DNA from: Flavobacteriales bacterium
GTDB taxonomy: Bacteria; Bacteroidota; Bacteroidia; UBA10329
Reading direction: 5' to 3'
DNA: 64,000 nucleotides
Assembly (NCBI GenBank): GCA_020635535.1
Contig: JACJZP010000006.1
Span: 96,127 to 160,126, forward strand
The position numbers were made by a program, and so were the translations under genes. Below the pieces are notes generated by a model. It ran no database searches. It saw only the letters and a list, made by a program, of their open reading frames with translations, and had not been told where the DNA came from. This document shows, one piece after another, positions 42,808-50,609 of this stretch; within the stretch, counting starts at the first letter, position 1, and every line of letters starts with the position of its first letter.

Positions 42808-43835
42808 GCCCAGACCTTCGTACCCTCAGTACAGTTGGCGCAAATGTCAATCTCGCTTCTGCTTCGCAAGATGGAGGCGCGGAACTCTTGGTATTTCTCC
42901 CCCTGCCAGATCTCATCAAAGGAGTTCCTTTTCAGGTCGCCCAACTGGTGCGTGGCGTCCTTATCGAAACAGCACGGAACAACCAGTCCATCCCATGTGA
43001 GCACACACGAATGCCACAGCTTCCAGCAATGATTCAGCAGTGGGTTTTTGATGGTAGTATGCCCGTCCTTCGTCTTCTTGTACCGACTGTATTTCTGGTT
43101 GTCGGGAATGAGATTGTTCGGGTCGTTCTCATAATCATAGACCTGCGCGGTCTTGAAACGAACCTCGTCCACACCTACTTCCGCGCCAAGCTTTTTCACA
43201 TCCTCGATCTGATGTTCATTCGGTTTCACAACCAGAAACTGGAAGATAACATGGGGCGTTTTTGAGCCCAATTCCTTCTTCCATTTGATGACATTCTTGG
43301 TGCCCTCGATCACCTTCTCCAAGTTGCCGCCCACACGGTAATTCTGATACGTTTGCTGCGTGGTGCCGTCAATGGAAACTATCAAGCGGTCGAGGCCACT
43401 TTCCACCGTTCGCTTGGCATTCTCATCTTTCAGGTAATGAGCATTGGTACTCGTGGCCGTGTAAATACCACGGTCAGATGCATACTTGACCATATCCAAG
43501 AACTCAGGATTTAGATACGGCTCCCCTTGGAAATAGAAAATGAGGTACAACAGGTCATCCTTCAACTGCTCAACCGTATCCCTAAAGAAATTGTTGCTGA
43601 GCATTCCAGTTGGTCGGGTAAACTGCCTCAATCCGCTCGGACATTCAGGGCATCGTAGGTTGCAACTCGTAGTTGGCTCGAACGAAATGCTGATCGGAAC
43701 GCCCAATTGCGTGGGTTTGCCCGTCCATTTGGTGTAGTAGAAACTGAACAGCACTTTCAGCGCATTTCCCGCCCTGCGGAAAGTGACCTTCCGCATAAAA
43801 TTGAGCCCGTCTTTGATACTGCCGTTGAGTTCCAT
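42804..43835 (-). CDS. Radical SAM protein with SPASM domain
   Basis: A 343-residue protein. The radical SAM [4Fe-4S] motif TSCNLRCPEC (CxxxCxxC, about residues 51-60) is followed by the usual barrel with GEPYLNPE (about 102-109) and LIVSIDGTTQQTY (about 149-161). The C-terminal SPASM region (about 265-340) has CWKLWHSCVLTWDGLVVPCC and a final CANC near the end, ligands for auxiliary clusters. SPASM enzymes often modify ribosomal peptides or proteins, but no precursor peptide is visible nearby. The gene is bracketed by a stop-supplying inverted repeat (42738-42807) and a GC-rich repeat just upstream (43838-43866). Substrate unknown. Confidence 0.9.
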   Translation of the reverse strand: MELNGSIKDGLNFMRKVTFRRAGNALKVLFSFYYTKWTGKPTQLGVPISISFEPTTSCNLRCPECPSGLRQFTRPTGMLSNNFFRDTVEQLKDDLLYLIFYFQGEPYLNPEFLDMVKYASDRGIYTATSTNAHYLKDENAKRTVESGLDRLIVSIDGTTQQTYQNYRVGGNLEKVIEGTKNVIKWKKELGSKTPHVIFQFLVVKPNEHQIEDVKKLGAEVGVDEVRFKTAQVYDYENDPNNLIPDNQKYSRYKKTKDGHTTIKNPLLNHCWKLWHSCVLTWDGLVVPCCFDKDATHQLGDLKRNSFDEIWQGEKYQEFRASILRSRSEIDICANCTEGTKVWA

Positions 43836-43837
43836 TT

Positions 43838-43866
43838 GCCCCCTTAGTCCCCCTAAGGGGGATTTC
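43838..43866. repeat. GC-rich palindromic repeat, copy 1
   Basis: Starts GCCCCCTTAG and contains CCCCCTAAGGGGG. It lies 2 bp upstream of the radical SAM ATG (43835), so it forms the leader of that gene. Copy 2, in the opposite orientation, is at 43917-43950. The form GCCCCCTnnnn(T)CCCCnnnGGGGGA is shared. Confidence 0.8.
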
Positions 43867-43890
43867 TTTGCATCCGCAAAGTTCTCGTTT

Positions 43891-44604
43891 TTACACCAGC
43901 ATCCTAACCGGATACCTTCTCTCCCCCTTTGGGGAGTTGGAGGGGGCTAACACCAACACAAACTCTCCTTTTATCGGATTGTTCTCAAAATGCTCAATGA
44001 CCTCTGGAATGGTACCGCGGACGGTCTCTTCATGCAACTTGCTGATCTCCCGCGAAACGGAAACCAATCGTTCTTCGCCAGCGGCTTCCAACAATTGTCC
44101 GAGCGTCTTCAAAAGGCGGTGCGGACTTTCGTACAGAACGCTTGTCACGTCCTTTTCAACCAACTCGGCAATCCGTGTCTGTCGTCCTTTTTTGTGGGGT
44201 AGAAATCCCTCGTAATGGAACTTCTCGCAGGGCAATCCGCTATTGACCAAGGCCGGAACGAAAGCCGTGGCACCAGGCAAAGTGATTACTTCAACGCCCG
44301 CTTTTACTGCTTCGCGAACCAGCAGAAAACCCGGGTCGGAAATGGCGGGCGTTCCAGCATCGCTTATCAGCGCAATGTTCTTTCCTGCTTCCAGCTCATT
44401 CACCCAACGGGAAACGACTTTGTGCTCATTATTGAGGTGGAACGAGCTCATGGTTGTTCCTATCTCAAAGTGCTTCATCAGCTTACCAGACGTTCGTGTG
44501 TCCTCGGCCAAGATATGATCGACCTCCTTCAGCACGTTGATGGCTCGGAAGGTCATGTCCTCCAAATTGCCGATCGGGGTTGGAACAATGTAAAGCACTC
44601 CCAT
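43891..44604 (-). CDS. rsmI: 16S rRNA (cytidine(1402)-2'-O)-methyltransferase
   Basis: A 237-residue SAM-dependent tetrapyrrole-methylase-fold enzyme that methylates C1402 of 16S rRNA. Motifs: VPTPIGNLEDMT (residues 7-18), LAEDTRTSGKLMKHF (about 33-47), SDAGTPAISDPG (about 80-91), LPGATAFVPALVNSGLP (about 107-123) and YESPHRL (about 158-164). The body ends at GEFVLVL near 220. The last 17 or so residues (APSNSPKGERRYPVRMLV) are encoded by the GC-rich repeat copy 2 and the bases after it, and are not a normal RsmI end. The gene starts at the last base of the M28 peptidase gene, so the two are coupled. Confidence 0.96.
   Translation of the reverse strand: MGVLYIVPTPIGNLEDMTFRAINVLKEVDHILAEDTRTSGKLMKHFEIGTTMSSFHLNNEHKVVSRWVNELEAGKNIALISDAGTPAISDPGFLLVREAVKAGVEVITLPGATAFVPALVNSGLPCEKFHYEGFLPHKKGRQTRIAELVEKDVTSVLYESPHRLLKTLGQLLEAAGEERLVSVSREISKLHEETVRGTIPEVIEHFENNPIKGEFVLVLAPSNSPKGERRYPVRMLV
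43917..43950. repeat. GC-rich palindromic repeat, copy 2 (inside rsmI 3' end)
   Basis: Read on the minus strand this begins TTAGCCCCCTCC and contains CTCCCCAAAGGGGGAGA. It is an inverted copy of the element at 43838-43866 and is read in frame as the C-terminal extension of RsmI. Confidence 0.8.
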
Positions 44605-45869
44605 TAAAGTCGGGCTACGAAATCGGTGAGTAGTTTGAAGATGTCCGCAAACTCCGAAAGTGGCAGCGTTTCCGGCACATCATACACATCGTGGTATGCT
44701 TGAATTCCACCCATAGTGTAAATGTAGAAGCACGGAACGCCTGCTTCAGAGAACGGATAATGGTCTGAAATGGCTGCTTTTCCGCGCTTCTTCACCTCAG
44801 TCAAATAACCGTTTTCGTCATTGATGGCTTTCAACGCATCGAATTCAGTCTCATGCACCGCCCCGTTCACAACGGTAATTCCATCATTTCCTGTCCCGAG
44901 AATATCAAGATTGATAAGAAACCTGATATCGCTGAGCGGAAAGATTGGGTTCTGCACATAGTATAGCGAGCCTTCCAGACCAGGTTCTTCTCCGGCAAAA
45001 GCAATAAAGGCCATCGAATAGCTCGGCTGAAATTCGGGAGTTGCAAAGTGCTTGGCCAAGTTGAGAAGCATGGCCACACCACTCGCATTATCATTCGCTC
45101 CACGGAAGATCACATCCTTGCCCATTTTACCGAGATGATCGTAATGGGCAGTGAAAACAATGAATTTATCAGGATGCTGACTCCCTTCAACAAAAGCCAA
45201 GACATTCTGCGTGCGGTGTTTTTTCTGGAATTCAGGTTTAATGCTAACTTCCACTCCTGTGGATTTCTCGTTCCATGCTTCTCGCTTAACCGTTAGCTGA
45301 GCCAGTGGAGCTTGTTGCTTTGAAACCGTCCAAGTGAGTTTGGCATCCGTCACCCGAATTACGCCTTTAGCGCCAGCCTTTTTCATGCCATGCAACAAAG
45401 AGGTTCTGATGGATGGTGGGAGTTTGGCAATCAAACTATCGGCAATGACAACTATGCCTTTGTAACTGGCTGTACTATCGACCATCCGACCTGATGGCGC
45501 AATTTTCGGCAAAGCATCCAAATGGGTCAGTTCAAACTTTCCTGTCAGTTTTGGTGCATCAGCTTCCACCAAGAACTCTTTCCCCGCCTCCAGTTTTACC
45601 CCATCAACGATCAGTTCCACATTTTCCGGAAATGTGTTGACGGGAAAACTGAAGGTCTGATAGTAGTTGTAATCCCATGCAAAAAGATCGTTCCGCTTGA
45701 ATTCTTGTTCAATGTAAAAGGCAGCAGCATTGTCTCCTTCATCCACATATCCACGGCCCGCCAAAGCATCAGAACATAATTCATTCAATACTTCCCGCGC
45801 ATACTCCATGTCTTGGGCAAACCCAACCTGAGAGCACAGTAACAAAAGGAATACGAACTTTCTCATCAA
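44604..45869 (-). CDS. M28 family zinc peptidase (aminopeptidase)
   Basis: A 421-residue exported metallopeptidase with signal peptide (1-18, ending GFAQ). A PA-like insert spans about 100-210. The catalytic domain holds the first zinc ligand in FTAHYDHLG (His about 235), GANDNASGVAMLL (Asp about 260), the catalytic GEEPGLEG (about 291) and the last ligand in SDHYPFSEAGVPC (about 369-381). This is the set expected for an M28 aminopeptidase, which removes N-terminal residues from peptides in the periplasm or outside. Its stop shares one base with the rsmI start. Confidence 0.93.
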   Translation of the reverse strand: MMRKFVFLLLLCSQVGFAQDMEYAREVLNELCSDALAGRGYVDEGDNAAAFYIEQEFKRNDLFAWDYNYYQTFSFPVNTFPENVELIVDGVKLEAGKEFLVEADAPKLTGKFELTHLDALPKIAPSGRMVDSTASYKGIVVIADSLIAKLPPSIRTSLLHGMKKAGAKGVIRVTDAKLTWTVSKQQAPLAQLTVKREAWNEKSTGVEVSIKPEFQKKHRTQNVLAFVEGSQHPDKFIVFTAHYDHLGKMGKDVIFRGANDNASGVAMLLNLAKHFATPEFQPSYSMAFIAFAGEEPGLEGSLYYVQNPIFPLSDIRFLINLDILGTGNDGITVVNGAVHETEFDALKAINDENGYLTEVKKRGKAAISDHYPFSEAGVPCFYIYTMGGIQAYHDVYDVPETLPLSEFADIFKLLTDFVARL

Positions 45870-45982
45870 AGCGCTAATTTACTGGAATTCGAATGTGACC
45901 GCGTCAAGAATCAAGGTGCTGACCATCATCATTTCTCATGCCAATACCGAATACGTAACTTCGAGGTCTCAAAAGATTTTCG

Positions 45983-47140
45983 ATGCCGATATATCATTCA
46001 CTTGGTAAAATTCCGCACAAGCGTCACACAGTTTTCCAGAACGAAAAAGGCGAGCATTATTACGAGCAATTGTTCGGTACCATCGGATTCGATGGCATGT
46101 CGAGTTTGCTGTATCATGTGCACCGACCAACGCAGGTGAAGAGTTTGAAAGAGCCTGTTTCGGTAAAGCCAAAAATTGCGGTTGAGAATAACATGCGTTC
46201 GCTGCGTTTGCACGGTTTCAAGACCACGCCAGAGGATGATTACCTGAAAAGCCGTAAAACCATTCTTACGAATTCCGATTGCAGCATTGTTCTGGCCGCG
46301 CCACGCAAAAGCATGACCGATTACTTCTACAAGAATGCCGATTGCGATGAGATGATCTTCATTCACAAAGGCACAGGAGTTCTCAGAACGCTGGTCGGAA
46401 ATCTGAAATTCAGTTATGGTGATTACTTGCTTGTTCCGCGCGGAATGATCTACCAGATCGAGTTCGACACGGAAGACAACCGCCTCTTTATTGTGGAAAG
46501 TCATCATCCGATGTACACGCCCAAGCGTTACCGAAATTGGTTCGGGCAGTTGTTGGAGCATTCACCATTCTGCGAGCGCGACATCCGCAGACCAGAAAAC
46601 TTGGAGACGCATGACGAGAAAGGTGATTTCGTGATGAAGATCAAGAAGCAGGGAATGATGCACGAGTTGGTTTACGCCACGCATCCGTTCGATGTAGTGG
46701 GCTGGGACGGCTATAATTACCCATACGCTTTCAGCATCCACGATTTTGAGCCGATCACTGGTCGTGTGCATCAGCCGCCTCCTGTTCATCAAACGTTCGA
46801 AACAGGTGCTTTTGTGGTGTGTTCATTCTGCCCACGCCTGTACGATTATCATCCGCAGGCCATCCCTGCGCCATATAACCATAGCAACATTGACAGTGAT
46901 GAGGTGTTGTACTACGTGGATGGCGATTTCATGAGCCGAAATGACATTGGTCCTGGACATATTTCATTGCATCCAGCAGGCATTCCACACGGACCGCATC
47001 CAGGAGCCATGGAACGTTCCATCGGACAGGTGAAAACGGATGAATTGGCTGTAATGGTGGATACGTTCAAACCTTTGATGGTAACGGAAGAGGCACTGAA
47101 AATTGATGACGGAAAGTATTACCAGAGTTGGTTGGAGTGA
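45983..47140 (+). CDS. hmgA: Homogentisate 1,2-dioxygenase
   Basis: A 385-residue cupin-fold non-haem iron enzyme that opens the aromatic ring of homogentisate to maleylacetoacetate in tyrosine and phenylalanine breakdown. Recognisable parts: MPIYHSLGKIPHKRH at the N-terminus, LLYHVHRPTQVKS (about 46-58), PPPVHQTFETGAFVVCSF (about 263-280), DEVLYYVDGDFMSR near 305, and SLHPAGIPHGPHPG near 328, which carries metal-site histidines. Length is slightly shorter than the human enzyme but normal for bacteria. A TAACTTCG (one mismatch to TAnnTTTG) lies 20 bp upstream. It pairs functionally with hppD 549 bp downstream. Confidence 0.96.
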   Translation: MPIYHSLGKIPHKRHTVFQNEKGEHYYEQLFGTIGFDGMSSLLYHVHRPTQVKSLKEPVSVKPKIAVENNMRSLRLHGFKTTPEDDYLKSRKTILTNSDCSIVLAAPRKSMTDYFYKNADCDEMIFIHKGTGVLRTLVGNLKFSYGDYLLVPRGMIYQIEFDTEDNRLFIVESHHPMYTPKRYRNWFGQLLEHSPFCERDIRRPENLETHDEKGDFVMKIKKQGMMHELVYATHPFDVVGWDGYNYPYAFSIHDFEPITGRVHQPPPVHQTFETGAFVVCSFCPRLYDYHPQAIPAPYNHSNIDSDEVLYYVDGDFMSRNDIGPGHISLHPAGIPHGPHPGAMERSIGQVKTDELAVMVDTFKPLMVTEEALKIDDGKYYQSWLE

Positions 47141-47141
47141 G

Positions 47142-47182
47142 ATGACAATTAGCAAATGAGTGAATTAGCTAATTAGCAAATG
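47142..47182 (+). repeat. Left inverted repeat of the four-helix-bundle cassette
   Basis: A 41-bp AT-rich arm starting 1 bp after the hmgA stop, made of repeated AATTAGC units. It matches the reverse complement of 47651-47691 at 32 of 41 positions. Confidence 0.85.
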
Positions 47183-47191
47183 GTTTGACTG

Positions 47192-47644
47192 ATGGAGGAA
47201 ACGTGGTTAGCTGAAAGAAATAAACTGTTGATGCAGTGGTCGGAAGTGATGGTTTCCGAACCCGCTGTCCAATACACTCAAAGTTCTCATTATCAGGACA
47301 ATCCCATTCTGAAGAAATCATTCGAATTCGCTCTTTCGATCATTGACTTTACCGAAGATCTTTTTGAGAAGAAGAAATTTGTCATAGGTCAGCAGTTGCT
47401 GAAAAGTGGAACCTCCATTGGGGCCAACATTCGTGAAGCGCAGAGTGCTGAAAGCAAGGCGGACTTCATTCACAAGATGAAAATCGCGCTGAAGGAAGCC
47501 GATGAAACGGATTATTGGTTGTTGCTCTGTCAAGCGTCAAAGCATTATCCAGATACCACCGAACTGTTGAATGAAATGAATGTCATTTTGAGAATATTGA
47601 ACAAGATCGTTGCGACATCAAAACATAATTTGAATGGCAGGTGA
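47192..47644 (+). CDS. Four helix bundle protein (S23/intervening-sequence family)
   Basis: A 150-residue helical protein of the family first seen in 23S rRNA intervening sequences (also related to bAvd accessory proteins). The core (about 36-145) has KSFEFALSIIDFTEDLF, KKKFVIGQQLLKSGTSIGANIREAQSA (the family signature, with SGTSIGANIREA) and HKMKIALKEADETDYWL. Typical members are about 115-125 residues; here there is an extra N-terminal stretch of about 35 residues, so a start at the internal ATGs near 47231 or 47249 is possible. The gene sits alone between 41-bp inverted repeats and separates hmgA from hppD. Molecular role unknown; RNA binding is suspected for the family. Confidence 0.88.
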   Translation: MEETWLAERNKLLMQWSEVMVSEPAVQYTQSSHYQDNPILKKSFEFALSIIDFTEDLFEKKKFVIGQQLLKSGTSIGANIREAQSAESKADFIHKMKIALKEADETDYWLLLCQASKHYPDTTELLNEMNVILRILNKIVATSKHNLNGR

Positions 47645-47650
47645 ACCCGT

Positions 47651-47691
47651 CATTCGCTAATTTGCTAATCATCAAATTCGCTAATTATCAT
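47651..47691 (-). repeat. Right inverted repeat of the four-helix-bundle cassette
   Basis: A 41-bp arm made of GCTAATT-type units. It starts 6 bp after the stop of the four-helix-bundle gene and runs into the first two bases of the hppD start codon (47690-47692). It is the partner of 47142-47182. Confidence 0.85.
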
Positions 47692-48847
47692 GGCTGAAGT
47701 AAAAAATGTTGAATACGGTTTAGAAAAGATCTTCGAAGGAGCGCAGGATTTCCTTCCGCTTCTGGGTACCGATTATGTTGAATTCTATGTGGGCAACGCC
47801 AAGCAGGCCGCCCATTTTTATAAAACCGCTTTCGGATTTCAGAGTCTTGCGTATGCAGGTTTGGAAACGGGCGTAAGAGACCGCGCTTCGTATGTGTTGA
47901 AGCAGGATAAGATTAGATTGGTGCTGACCACGGCTTTGAACAGCGAATCGCCCATTGGCGAACACGTGAAGAAGCATGGCGATGGCGTGAAGGTCGTTGC
48001 GTTGTGGGTTGAAGATGCGCGTGCCGCATTTGAGGAAACAACCAAGCGCGGTGCCAAGCCATACATGCAACCAACCATTGAGAAAGATGAGCATGGTGAG
48101 GTTGTCCGCGCGGGCATCTATACCTATGGTGAAACGGTTCACATGTTCGTGGAGCGCAAGAATTACAATGGCACATTCCTGCCTGGTTACAAGGAATGGA
48201 AATCAGATTACAACCCAGCGCCAACTGGCCTGAAGTACATCGACCACATGGTTGGAAATGTGGGATGGGGCGAGATGAACACGTGGGTGAAATGGTACGA
48301 GGACGTGATGGGATTTGTGAACTTCCTTTCGTTCGATGACAAGCAGATTCATACCGAGTATTCTGCCCTGATGAGCAAGGTAATGAGCAACGGAAACGGC
48401 CGAATCAAATTCCCGATCAACGAACCTGCCGAGGGCAAAAAGAAATCACAGATCGAAGAATACTTGGATTTCTATGAAGGGCCTGGTTGCCAGCATATTG
48501 CCGTTGCTACTGATGACATTCTGAAAACCGTTGCCGACCTCAGAAGCCGTGGCGTGGAGTTCCTTTCAACACCTCCGCAAGCTTACTACGATGAAATTCC
48601 GAAGCGCCTAGGCAAGCACATGGAAATGATGAAGGAGGACATCAACGAATTGGCTAAGCTCGGCATCATGATCGATGCGGATGAGGAAGGATATCTTCTG
48701 CAGATCTTCACCAAACCTGTGGAAGATCGCCCAACGCTGTTCTATGAGATCATTCAGCGAATGGGCGCTCGTGGTTTCGGTGCTGGAAACTTCAAGGCGC
48801 TGTTCGAAAGCATTGAGCGCGAGCAAGAATTGCGCGGAACGCTTTAA
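47690..48847 (+). CDS. hppD: 4-hydroxyphenylpyruvate dioxygenase
   Basis: A 385-residue two-domain VOC-fold iron enzyme that turns 4-hydroxyphenylpyruvate into homogentisate, the step just before HmgA. The N-terminal VOC half begins LGTDYVEFYVGNAKQAAHFY (from residue 24). The iron ligands are His about 185 (YIDHMVGNV), His 268 (GCQHIAVATDDI) and Glu about 353 (TLFYEIIQRMGARGFGAGNF, the product-shaping C-terminal helix). Length is normal. The ATG at 47690 overlaps the right inverted repeat of the upstream cassette. A strong terminator follows. Confidence 0.97.
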   Translation: MAEVKNVEYGLEKIFEGAQDFLPLLGTDYVEFYVGNAKQAAHFYKTAFGFQSLAYAGLETGVRDRASYVLKQDKIRLVLTTALNSESPIGEHVKKHGDGVKVVALWVEDARAAFEETTKRGAKPYMQPTIEKDEHGEVVRAGIYTYGETVHMFVERKNYNGTFLPGYKEWKSDYNPAPTGLKYIDHMVGNVGWGEMNTWVKWYEDVMGFVNFLSFDDKQIHTEYSALMSKVMSNGNGRIKFPINEPAEGKKKSQIEEYLDFYEGPGCQHIAVATDDILKTVADLRSRGVEFLSTPPQAYYDEIPKRLGKHMEMMKEDINELAKLGIMIDADEEGYLLQIFTKPVEDRPTLFYEIIQRMGARGFGAGNFKALFESIEREQELRGTL

Positions 48848-48871
48848 CAAAAGTTAGACACATGCATTTTG

Positions 48872-48902
48872 AAGGGCACGGGGTTCCGTGCCCTTTTCTT
48901 TT
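48872..48902 (+). terminator. Intrinsic terminator after hppD
   Basis: A perfect 10-bp stem from AAGGGCACGG (48872-48881) and CCGTGCCCTT (48886-48895) with a GGTT loop, followed by TTCTTTT. It lies between hppD and the glycosyltransferase and rules out the GTG at 48888 as a sensible start for the latter. Confidence 0.9.
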
Positions 48903-48920
48903 AGTGCGATATTCGCCACA

Positions 48921-50609
48921 ATGCTGAACTGGTTCAAAGACATACCCAAACCCATTTGGATCTTCACGGCCATTTGGTTTGTGCTCGGGCTGATTCAAGC
49001 GGCTTTGATGGACCTTCATCCTGACGAAGCTTACTATTGGCAAATGAGCCGTTTCATGGATTGGGGTTATTTCCACCAACCACCGATGATCGCGGTTTTC
49101 ATCAAGATCGGATATGCCCTTTTTCAAAACGAGTTGGGTGTTCGGCTAATTACAGTGCCTGCCAGTTCGTTGGGCATTCTGATGCTTTACAAACTGAGCA
49201 AAACCCAATCTCCGAAAACCTTCATTCTCATTTTTCTGGGACTGATTCTGACCCATGCAGGCGTTTTTATGGCCGTTCCGGATTCGCCATTGATCTTCTT
49301 CACGCTCGTTTTTTTGGTTTTGCTGAGAGAATACTTGATTGAAGACAAGCTCATCACCGCAATCGGCCTTGGAATTGTGGCCGCTGCGCTGATGTACAGC
49401 AAATACCACGCAATTGTGCTGTTCGCCTCCGTGATAGTTGCCGTTCCGAGATTGCTGCTGCGAAAATCGTTCTGGCTTACGGCTTTGGTCGGAGTCCTGC
49501 TTTTCATCCCGCATATAATCTGGCAGTTCGAGCATGACCTTGTCTCGTTCAAATTCCATTGGGTGGTGCGCGAGAAAAAGGTTTGGGACATCATGGTATT
49601 GCTCGATTATCTGGCAGGACAACTGATCATGCTTGGGCCTGTTGGTTTGATCCTAATCGTGTCATTGGTCAAATCGAAAGCCAAATCTGATTTTGACCGC
49701 ATGCTCAACGCAATCGTGGTTGGATTTTTCGGGTTCTTTTTCATTCTCGCGCTGCGAGGAAAGGTCGAGGCCAACTGGACGGCCACGGCATTTCTTCCAC
49801 TGATCATACTCGGTTCTCGAAACATTCCGAATCAAGAGAAACTGAACCGAATCTTGAAACCAACAGCTGTAGTTTGTGCTTCAATCCTGATTCTTGCCCG
49901 TATTTACATTGCAAGTCCTTGGGCCGGTGACGGTATTAAAGTCAACTTCCCGCTTAAAGGATGGCCTGTATGGGCAAATGCCATAAGGGATAAGGCTGAT
50001 GGAAAGCCGGTTTTCTTTTCGGGCACCTATCAACTGGCTTCGCAATATTCGTTCTACAGTGGTGAGCAAGGCTATCACTTCAGCCCCCTGAATTACAACG
50101 GCAATCAATTTGAGCTTTGGAGCATGGATAGCATTGTAGAGGGAAGGCCATTTGTGCTGGTCTTTGGAATGGGACAGGACAGCTCAAAAATGGTACATGT
50201 CGATGGCTTCAAACCAATGTTTGTCTATCCTCAAAACGAATATCATTCCTATAGAAATCTGCGATTTGAATTCCCAGAAAAATCGCTTGAAGCTATTTCT
50301 GGCTCAACAATCGAATTGCGCGGCACGCTGGTAAATCGCACAAGTAGGAATTTGAACTTAGATGAGTTACTGGTTGAACGACCTCTTAAGGTTTTCTATT
50401 ACCTGAATGGAACTCAATCTCCCTCGAAGGAAATCCTCTGCAATGGTTGCAGTGGAATCATCAACCCCCAAGAGTCGAAACCAGTATCTTTCACCGTGCA
50501 AATTCCAAAAGAGCCTGGTAAGTATTTTATCCGTTTCGGGTTGGATTTTGCCTTGGGGATGCCCGAACACAATTCGGATTTCATTCAACTCAAAGTAACC
50601 CGGAATTGA
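48921..50609 (+). CDS. GT-C family glycosyltransferase (GT39/ArnT-like)
   Basis: From ATG 48921, 562 residues. A membrane glycosyltransferase that uses a polyprenyl-phosphate sugar as donor. The GT-C acidic motif HPDEAYYWQ lies at about 32-40, at the start of the first external loop. About ten hydrophobic segments follow up to residue about 340 (for example WIFTAIWFVLGLIQAAL, FILIFLGLILTHAGVFM). The C-terminal part (about 345-562) is soluble and beta-rich. It is the first gene of an overlapping run with UbiA-, DprE1- and DprE2-like enzymes and a HAD phosphatase, so an arabinose donor is likely (inference). A GTG at 48888 lies inside the upstream terminator and is rejected. Confidence 0.85.
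   Translation: MLNWFKDIPKPIWIFTAIWFVLGLIQAALMDLHPDEAYYWQMSRFMDWGYFHQPPMIAVFIKIGYALFQNELGVRLITVPASSLGILMLYKLSKTQSPKTFILIFLGLILTHAGVFMAVPDSPLIFFTLVFLVLLREYLIEDKLITAIGLGIVAAALMYSKYHAIVLFASVIVAVPRLLLRKSFWLTALVGVLLFIPHIIWQFEHDLVSFKFHWVVREKKVWDIMVLLDYLAGQLIMLGPVGLILIVSLVKSKAKSDFDRMLNAIVVGFFGFFFILALRGKVEANWTATAFLPLIILGSRNIPNQEKLNRILKPTAVVCASILILARIYIASPWAGDGIKVNFPLKGWPVWANAIRDKADGKPVFFSGTYQLASQYSFYSGEQGYHFSPLNYNGNQFELWSMDSIVEGRPFVLVFGMGQDSSKMVHVDGFKPMFVYPQNEYHSYRNLRFEFPEKSLEAISGSTIELRGTLVNRTSRNLNLDELLVERPLKVFYYLNGTQSPSKEILCNGCSGIINPQESKPVSFTVQIPKEPGKYFIRFGLDFALGMPEHNSDFIQLKVTRN

Noticed and set aside
43838..43950. Insertion sequence remnants
   Set aside because: The elements are short palindromes without any transposase fragment or target duplication that I could see.
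47142..47691. Diversity-generating retroelement
   Set aside because: Four-helix-bundle proteins related to bAvd occur in such elements, but no reverse transcriptase or template/variable repeats are present.
48888..48920. GTG start giving 11 extra residues on the glycosyltransferase
   Set aside because: The GTG is in the 3' strand of the hppD terminator hairpin; the ATG at 48921 begins a normal GT-C N-terminus.
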